DNA of 64,000 nucleotides from Halorubrum aethiopicum (lineage in GTDB: Archaea; Halobacteriota; Halobacteria; Halobacteriales; Haloferacaceae). Position numbers and translations under genes: made by a program. The stretch spans positions 2,852,001-2,916,000 of the forward strand of contig NZ_LOAJ01000001.1 of assembly GCF_001542905.1 (NCBI RefSeq), in the 5' to 3' direction. The notes under the pieces are model-generated. The model was given only the letters and a program-made list of their open reading frames with translations, was not told the DNA's origin and made no database searches. The first letter of the stretch is position 1. Every line of letters starts with the position of its first letter. Positions 58,989-64,000 of this stretch are shown here, in pieces.

Positions 58989-60914
58989 ATGGCGACCAAC
59001 AAGATCCTCGGTATCGACCTCGGTACCACCAACTCCGCGTTCGCGGTGATGGAGGGCGACGAGCCCGAGATCATCGCGAACGCGGAGGGCGACCGGACGA
59101 CCCCGTCGGTCGTCGCCTTCTCCGACGACGGCGAGCGGCTCGTCGGGAAGCCGGCGAAGAACCAGGCCGTCCAGAACCCCGACCGAACGATCCAGTCGAT
59201 CAAACGCCACATGGGCGAGGACGGCTACACCGTCGAGGTCGGGGACGACGAGTACAGCCCCGAGCAGATCTCGGCGATGATCCTCCAGAAGATCAAACGC
59301 GACGCCGAGGAGTACCTCGGCGACGACGTCGAGAAGGCGGTCATCACGGTCCCCGCCTACTTCAACGACAAGCAGCGCCAGGCGACGAAGGACGCCGGCG
59401 AGATCGCCGGCTTCGACGTCGAGCGCATCGTCAACGAGCCGACCGCCGCCTCCATGGCGTACGGGCTCGACGACGAGTCCGACCAGACCGTCCTCGTGTA
59501 CGACCTCGGCGGCGGCACCTTCGACGTGTCGGTCCTCGATCTGGGCGGCGGCGTCTACGAGGTCGTCGCCACGAACGGGGACAACGACCTCGGCGGCGAC
59601 GACTGGGACGAGGCGCTCATCGACCACATCGCCGAGGAGTTCGAGAACGACCACGGCATCGACCTCCGCGAGGACCGGCAGGCGCTCCAGCGGCTGAAGG
59701 ACGCCGCCGAGGAGGCGAAGATCGAGCTATCGAACAAGAAGGAGACGACGGTCAACCTCCCCTTCATCACCGCGACCGACAGCGGTCCGGTCCACCTCGA
59801 GCAGTCGATCACGCGGGCGACCTTCGAGAGCCTCACCACGGACCTCCTCGACCGAACGGTCGAGCCGACCGAGCAGGCGCTCGCCGACGCCGGCTACGAG
59901 AAGGGCGACATCGACGAGGTCATCCTCGTCGGCGGCTCCACCCGGATGCCGCAGGTCCAGGAGAAGGTCGAGGAGCTCGTCGGCCAGGAGCCGAAGAAGA
60001 ACGTCAACCCCGACGAGGCGGTCGCGCTCGGCGCGGCGGTCCAGGGCGGCGTGCTCTCCGGCGACGTCGACGACATCGTGCTGCTCGACGTGACGCCGCT
60101 CTCGCTCGGCATCGAGGTGAAGGGCGGGCTCTTCGAGCGGCTCATCGAGAAGAACACCACCATCCCGACCGAGGAGTCGAAGGTGTTCACCACGGCCGCG
60201 GACAACCAGACCTCCGTCAACGTCCGCGTCTTCCAGGGCGAACGCGAGATCGCCGAGGAGAACGAGCTGCTCGGCGCGTTCCAGCTCACGGGTATCCCGC
60301 CCGCGCCGGCCGGCACCCCCCAGATCGAGGTCTCCTTCAACATCGACGAGAACGGCATCGTCAACGTCGAGGCCGAGGACCAGGGCTCCGGCAACGCCGA
60401 ATCGATCACCATCGAGGGCGGTGTCGGCCTCTCCGACGAGGAGATCGAGGAGATGCAAGAGGAGGCCGAGAAGCACGCCGAGGAGGACGAGAAGCGCCGC
60501 GAGCGCATCGAGGCGCGCAACGAGGCCGAGACGGCGATCCAGCGCGCGGAGACCCTCCTCGAGGAGAACGAGGAGGAGGTCGACGACGACCTCGTCGCCG
60601 ACATCGAGGCGGCGATCGAGGACGTCGAGGAGACGCTCGAGGACGACGACGCCGAGACCGAGGAGATCGAGGAGGTCACCGAGGCGCTCTCGGAGCAGCT
60701 CCAAGAGATCGGCAAGCAGATGTATCAACAACAGGCCGCACAGGCCGGTCCCGGCGGCGCGGGCGGTGCCGGTCCGGGCGGCATGGGCGGCATGGGCGGC
60801 CCCGGCGGCGCCGCCGGTCCGGGCGGCATGGGCGGCGAGGACGCAGACGGCGACGAGTACGTCGACGCCGACTTCGAGGACGTCGACGACGAGAACGACG
60901 AGAACGAGGAGTAG
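58989..60914 (+). CDS. dnaK: Chaperone DnaK (Hsp70)
   Basis: A 641-residue Hsp70. The ATPase domain has [47 protein letters not shown] and [11 protein letters not shown]. The substrate-binding domain includes [12 protein letters not shown]. The helical lid is very acidic, and the tail is Gly/Met/Ala-rich, ending [15 protein letters not shown] as in other DnaK proteins. The ATG at 58989 is chosen over an in-frame upstream ATG (58935) that precedes the TATA. No grpE lies beside it. Confidence 0.97.
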   Translation: MATNKILGIDLGTTNSAFAVMEGDEPEIIANAEGDRTTPSVVAFSDDGERLVGKPAKNQAVQNPDRTIQSIKRHMGEDGYTVEVGDDEYSPEQISAMILQKIKRDAEEYLGDDVEKAVITVPAYFNDKQRQATKDAGEIAGFDVERIVNEPTAASMAYGLDDESDQTVLVYDLGGGTFDVSVLDLGGGVYEVVATNGDNDLGGDDWDEALIDHIAEEFENDHGIDLREDRQALQRLKDAAEEAKIELSNKKETTVNLPFITATDSGPVHLEQSITRATFESLTTDLLDRTVEPTEQALADAGYEKGDIDEVILVGGSTRMPQVQEKVEELVGQEPKKNVNPDEAVALGAAVQGGVLSGDVDDIVLLDVTPLSLGIEVKGGLFERLIEKNTTIPTEESKVFTTAADNQTSVNVRVFQGEREIAEENELLGAFQLTGIPPAPAGTPQIEVSFNIDENGIVNVEAEDQGSGNAESITIEGGVGLSDEEIEEMQEEAEKHAEEDEKRRERIEARNEAETAIQRAETLLEENEEEVDDDLVADIEAAIEDVEETLEDDDAETEEIEEVTEALSEQLQEIGKQMYQQQAAQAGPGGAGGAGPGGMGGMGGPGGAAGPGGMGGEDADGDEYVDADFEDVDDENDENEE

Positions 60915-61020
60915 CGTCGACGCGTCGCGACCCCGACCGGCTCGCCGTGACCGACCCGCCGTCGCGGTCGGCCGCGCCGCTTAACACGACCGAACCACGA
61001 CCACATCACCAACGCAACGC

Positions 61021-62181
61021 ATGAGCGAGGACTTCTACGACGTCTTGGGTGTCTCCCGGGACGCCAGCGAGGACGAGATCAAGAAGGCGTACCGGAAGAA
61101 GGCCGCGAAACACCACCCCGACGTCAGCGACGACGACGACGCCGAGGAGCGGTTCAAGAAGATACAGAAGGCGAAGGAGGTGCTCACCGACGAGGAGAAA
61201 CGCCGCCAGTACGACCAGCTCGGCCACGAGCGGTTCACCGAGGCCGACAAGCGGGGAGCGACCGGCGGCGGGGGCGGTCCCGGCGGCGCGGGCGGCATGG
61301 GCGGCATGGGCGGCCCCGGCGGCTTCGAGGACATCTTCAACCAGTTCTTCGGCGGTGGCGGCGGCCCGGGCGGTGCCGGCGGTCGCAGGGACGATCGCCC
61401 GCGACAGGGTCAGGACCTCCGGACGGGCCTCACGATCGACCTCGAGGAGGCCTTCGAAGGGACCGAAAAGCAGTTCACGATCACGCGGCCCACGCGGTGT
61501 GACACCTGCGGCGGCGACGGACATCCCCCCGACGCCGACGTGAACACCTGTCCGCAGTGTAACGGGCAGGGACAGGTGCGACAGGTCCAGCAGACGCCGC
61601 TCGGGCGCGTCCAGCAGACCTCCACCTGTCCGCGGTGTGAGGGCGCGGGCGAGGTGTACAGCGAGGACTGTTCGGACTGCGGCGGCGACGGGATCGTCCG
61701 CGAGGAGGCCACCCTCACCGTCGAGGTTCCCGCGGGGATCCAGTCGGGCCAGAGCCTCCGGATGGAGCGGGAGGGCGCGCCCGGCGAGAACGGCGGGCCG
61801 AACGGCGACCTCCTGATCGAGGTCGACGTCGACGTCGGCGACCGGTTCGAGCGCGACGGCGACGACCTCCGCGTCAACGAGGCGGTCTCGTTCCCGCAGG
61901 CGGTCTTCGGCGACACCATCGACGTGGAGACCGTCGACGGCACCGTCGAGATGGACGTGCCCGCGGGCACCCAGAGCGGCGAGACGTTCCGGCTGAAGGG
62001 GAAGGGGATGCCCCACCTCCGGCGTCGCGGCCGCGGCGACCTGTACGTACAGGTCGCCGTCGTCGTCCCCGAGTCGCTCAACGAGGAGCAGCGCGAGGCG
62101 CTGGAGGCGTTCGCGGAGGCCGGCGGCGAGGACATCGACGTCGGCGGCGGCTTCTTCGAGAAGCTGAAGAGCACGTTCTGA
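61021..62181 (+). CDS. dnaJ: Chaperone DnaJ (Hsp40)
   Basis: A 386-residue type I Hsp40. The J-domain opens [22 protein letters not shown] and contains the HPD motif in [10 protein letters not shown] Gly/Met-rich region (about 78-130) replaces the usual Gly/Phe part. Four CxxCxGxG zinc repeats follow ([32 protein letters not shown]). The C-terminal substrate-binding domain is typical. A weak TATA (GCTTAAC, near 60982) would give a short leader. It is 106 bases after dnaK. Confidence 0.97.
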   Translation: MSEDFYDVLGVSRDASEDEIKKAYRKKAAKHHPDVSDDDDAEERFKKIQKAKEVLTDEEKRRQYDQLGHERFTEADKRGATGGGGGPGGAGGMGGMGGPGGFEDIFNQFFGGGGGPGGAGGRRDDRPRQGQDLRTGLTIDLEEAFEGTEKQFTITRPTRCDTCGGDGHPPDADVNTCPQCNGQGQVRQVQQTPLGRVQQTSTCPRCEGAGEVYSEDCSDCGGDGIVREEATLTVEVPAGIQSGQSLRMEREGAPGENGGPNGDLLIEVDVDVGDRFERDGDDLRVNEAVSFPQAVFGDTIDVETVDGTVEMDVPAGTQSGETFRLKGKGMPHLRRRGRGDLYVQVAVVVPESLNEEQREALEAFAEAGGEDIDVGGGFFEKLKSTF

Positions 62182-62237
62182 AACGACGAAAACGGATCCG
62201 AAGACAGGCTTTTCGGGCGTCCGGTCCAAGCGGCGGT

Positions 62238-62558
62238 ATGGGCTACGACGAAGCCGCCTACACCGACGTCGAACCGAAAGCGCCCGGCATGTACTTCCTG
62301 CGCGAGGCGCTCGACTGCGCGGAGCTCGGCGTCACGGTCGTCGAGGCCGACGCCGACTGGGACGGGATGGAACACGACCACGCCGAGGACGGTCAGGAGG
62401 AGGTGTACGTCCTCCTCGAGGGCGAGGCGACCATGGACGTCGACGGCGAGTCGGTCGCGCTCGCGGCCGGCGACGCGATCCGCGTCGACCCCGAGTCGAG
62501 CCGCACGCTCTCGTTCGAGGCGGACGGCTCCCGGATGGTGGTCGCGGGCGCGCCCTGA
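62238..62558 (+). CDS. Cupin-domain protein
   Basis: A 106-residue single cupin barrel. EADADWDGMEHDHAEDGQEEVYVLLEGEATMDVDGE supplies the first cupin motif with two His and a Glu; AAGDAIRVDPESSRTLSFE gives the second half. It may bind a metal; the substrate is unknown. TATA-like GCTTTTCG (near 62211) lies 27 bases before the ATG. Confidence 0.8.
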   Translation: MGYDEAAYTDVEPKAPGMYFLREALDCAELGVTVVEADADWDGMEHDHAEDGQEEVYVLLEGEATMDVDGESVALAAGDAIRVDPESSRTLSFEADGSRMVVAGAP

Positions 62559-62562
62559 GGCG

Positions 62563-63324
62563 GTGACCGGGATCGAGGTCGTCGGCGACCTGCTCGGACG
62601 CGACCGGCGGAGCCGCGACCCCGCGCTCGTCACCCCCGACGGCCGCGAGCGGACCGCCCACGACCTGATCACCAACGCGTACAAGGCCGCGAACGTGCTC
62701 CGGTACCTCGGCGCGCGCGAGGGGTCGACCGTCGCCGTCGACCCGACGCCGGGGCTCCACGCCGCGCTCGCGTTCCTCGGCGCGGCACGCCTCGGCGCAG
62801 TGGTCCGGTTCGACCCGGCCGCAGGCGTCGACGCGGGCGACCGGGTCGCGGTGGTCCCCGTCGACCGCGAGCGGTCGCTCGACCCGAAGCCGGGGACGAA
62901 CCTCGCCGCCTTCGGGGGCCCGCCGGAGCGCCCCGAGACGACACACTGGGAGCAGGAGCTGTGGAGCGAGAACCCCGCCACGCCGCCCGCGACCGTCTCC
63001 CCGACCGATCCCGTCCTCCGGACCGACGACGGAACCGTCCCGCACGGTCGGCTCGTCGACGCGGCGAGGGCGGCGGCGACGGAGCACGGGATCGACGCCG
63101 GGACGCGGGTCGTCGTCCGGACGACGTTCGCGGACCCGCGAGCGATCGCGGCGGGCGTGGTCGCGCCGCTCGCTCGCGGGGGCGTGGTCGTTCTCGCGGG
63201 ATCCGCGGGGGAAACGGCTCCGTCGGAGCCTCGCGGGGATCTGGCGGTCGTCGACGACGCGGACGCGGACCCGCCCGAACCCGCGCGGATCGACGTGGCG
63301 ACGCTGCCGTCGCTGATCGGTTAG
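62563..63324 (+). CDS. Short AMP-binding-like protein
   Basis: A 253-residue protein starting with GTG, MTGIEVVGDLLGRDRRSRDPALVTPDGRER. It resembles the N-terminal part of acyl-CoA synthetases (AHDLITNAYKAANVLRYLGAREGSTVAVDPTPGLHAALAFLGAARLGAVV) and repeats a related stretch near 170-235. The Thr/Ser/Gly-rich ATP loop and the C-terminal domain are absent, so adenylation is unlikely. It follows the cupin gene after four bases and overlaps the GH68 gene end by four. Confidence 0.65.
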   Translation: MTGIEVVGDLLGRDRRSRDPALVTPDGRERTAHDLITNAYKAANVLRYLGAREGSTVAVDPTPGLHAALAFLGAARLGAVVRFDPAAGVDAGDRVAVVPVDRERSLDPKPGTNLAAFGGPPERPETTHWEQELWSENPATPPATVSPTDPVLRTDDGTVPHGRLVDAARAAATEHGIDAGTRVVVRTTFADPRAIAAGVVAPLARGGVVVLAGSAGETAPSEPRGDLAVVDDADADPPEPARIDVATLPSLIG

Positions 63325-64000
63325 GACCGGTAGGAACCGCCGTCGCGGTCGGTTCCGCGCGGTCGCCCGCCGCGGTCGACCGGAGAGAGCTCCTCGGAGG
63401 CAAGCGGCAGGGAGCCGTGTCGGAGCGTCCCGAGCAGCTCGGTTCGGTCGCCGTCGAGACCGATCCGGAGCGTCGGCGCGAGGGTGCCGCCGAACCGGCG
63501 TCGCTGCTCGCTCTCGGGGAGGTCCGCGATCCCGTCGAGGCTCTCGCCGACGTACTCGTAGTAGTTGAAGAAGCTCACCACGAGCATCTCGTCGCCGTGG
63601 TCGTAGGCGGTCCACGAGTACGACTGGAACGGCGCGTTCGCGGGGTTGGTCGCGACCATGCCGTGGCCGTTCAGCGGGCGATACTCGCCGCGGAGGTCGT
63701 CGGCGACGAAGCCGTACAGCGCGTCGTAGCCGACGATCCCCGGGGCGAACGTGTGCTGGTGACTGGAGACGAACAGGTAGTAGGTGCCGTCGCGGACGAC
63801 GAGGTGGGGTCGCTCGAGTTCCTGGTTGACGCAGACCGCGTCGAGGAGCGGCGGCTCCAGCTCCCAGTCGGTCGGGTTGCCGGTCGGCGAGCGCGCGATC
63901 CCGACGCTCCCGTTGAACGACGCGGCCTCGACGTCGCCGTCGCAGGGGTCCGCGTCCTCCGGCACCGGGGTGTTCGCCTCGAAGAGGAGGTACGTCTCGC
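63321..64000 (-). CDS. GH68 levansucrase/inulosucrase-type enzyme, 3' part only
   Basis: About 226 C-terminal residues are visible; the frame is open to the window edge. ETYLLFEANTPVPED is followed by GSVGIARSPTGNPTDWELEPPLL and by QELERPHLVVRDGTYYLFVSSHQHTFAPG, which contains the E-L-E-R box holding the GH68 acid/base Glu. The N-terminal Asp nucleophile region is outside the window. The enzyme splits sucrose and builds levan or inulin outside the cell; no signal peptide is visible in this part. Confidence 0.88.
   Translation of the reverse strand, partial: ETYLLFEANTPVPEDADPCDGDVEAASFNGSVGIARSPTGNPTDWELEPPLLDAVCVNQELERPHLVVRDGTYYLFVSSHQHTFAPGIVGYDALYGFVADDLRGEYRPLNGHGMVATNPANAPFQSYSWTAYDHGDEMLVVSFFNYYEYVGESLDGIADLPESEQRRRFGGTLAPTLRIGLDGDRTELLGTLRHGSLPLASEELSPVDRGGRPRGTDRDGGSYRS

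Noticed and set aside
1-64000. CRISPR arrays, transposases, integrase-type att sites, tRNA and rRNA genes
   Set aside because: No regularly spaced direct repeats of CRISPR length, no transposase signature, and no tRNA T-arm consensus (GGTTCGAATCC-like) in any gap; the tandem repeats found have no spacers.

Overview
The window is a stretch of haloarchaeal (class Halobacteria) chromosome. The DNA is very GC-rich, the predicted proteins are acidic and rich in Asp/Glu, and many genes have a TATA element (TTTAA, TTTATA, CTTTTA and similar) centred about 25-29 bases upstream of the ATG or GTG. That spacing is typical of leaderless haloarchaeal transcripts. Archaeal or halophile genes include archaeosine synthase, RNase J with a prenyl-diphosphate synthase, aMBF1, Lsm-L37e, ribose-1,5-bisphosphate isomerase, SAMP-like modifiers and a GH68 fructan enzyme. 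The genus is probably Halorubrum or a close relative, but that rests on memory of similar sequences. I see no rRNA, tRNA, CRISPR array, transposase or phage genes. Apart from a few decayed genes this looks like core chromosome.

Layout. 1-7.5 kb: start of an edge gene, a divergent FtsZ/tubulin-like protein, an AI-2E-type permease, then an envelope-glycan neighbourhood (AglJ-like glycosyltransferase, VTT protein, GtrA, alkaline-phosphatase-superfamily enzyme). 7.6-16.2 kb: two TetR-type regulators lying near closely related palindromes, a UspA protein, a HerA-type ATPase, a PfkB sugar kinase, ribosomal protein L11, an MFS exporter and a cold-shock protein. 16.4-20 kb: the complete sdhCDBA operon. 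20-26.5 kb: small winged-helix protein, UDG-like protein, a K+ channel divergent from two membrane RCK_C proteins and a ubiquitin-like SAMP, then deoxyhypusine synthase. 26.5-26.9 kb: a structured non-coding element between convergent genes. 27-36.3 kb: luciferase-like oxidoreductase, Lsm-L37e, RNase J-IdsA, ArcS, a PhoU/RCK_C protein and Mch. 36.4-46.7 kb: aminotransferase, R15P isomerase, hydrolase, VOC dioxygenase, MOT1-type permease, a bactofilin-like membrane protein and a frameshifted CocE-type hydrolase. 46.9-58.8 kb: a MoaD-domain fusion, a frameshifted FAH-family gene, DUF418, Gfo/Idh/MocA and ThDP enzymes, an XPB-like helicase, a truncated aldo/keto reductase, aMBF1, DsbB, a DICT-domain protein and TpiA. 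59-64 kb: dnaK-dnaJ, a cupin, a truncated AMP-binding protein and the 3' part of a GH68 gene.

How genes may work together. SdhCDBA couples the TCA cycle to quinone. The Kch channel, the twin RCK_C proteins and the PhoU/RCK_C protein probably all serve K+ homeostasis, central to a salt-in halophile. The GH68 enzyme could release fructose that the PfkB-family kinase phosphorylates. TetR-MFS looks like a self-regulated efflux pair.

Most notable: the 26.5-kb structured element, the MoaD fusion with two diglycine ends, the SAMP placed behind two RCK_C genes, matching TetR palindromes, two single-base frameshifts in short homopolymers, and several short tandem repeats.
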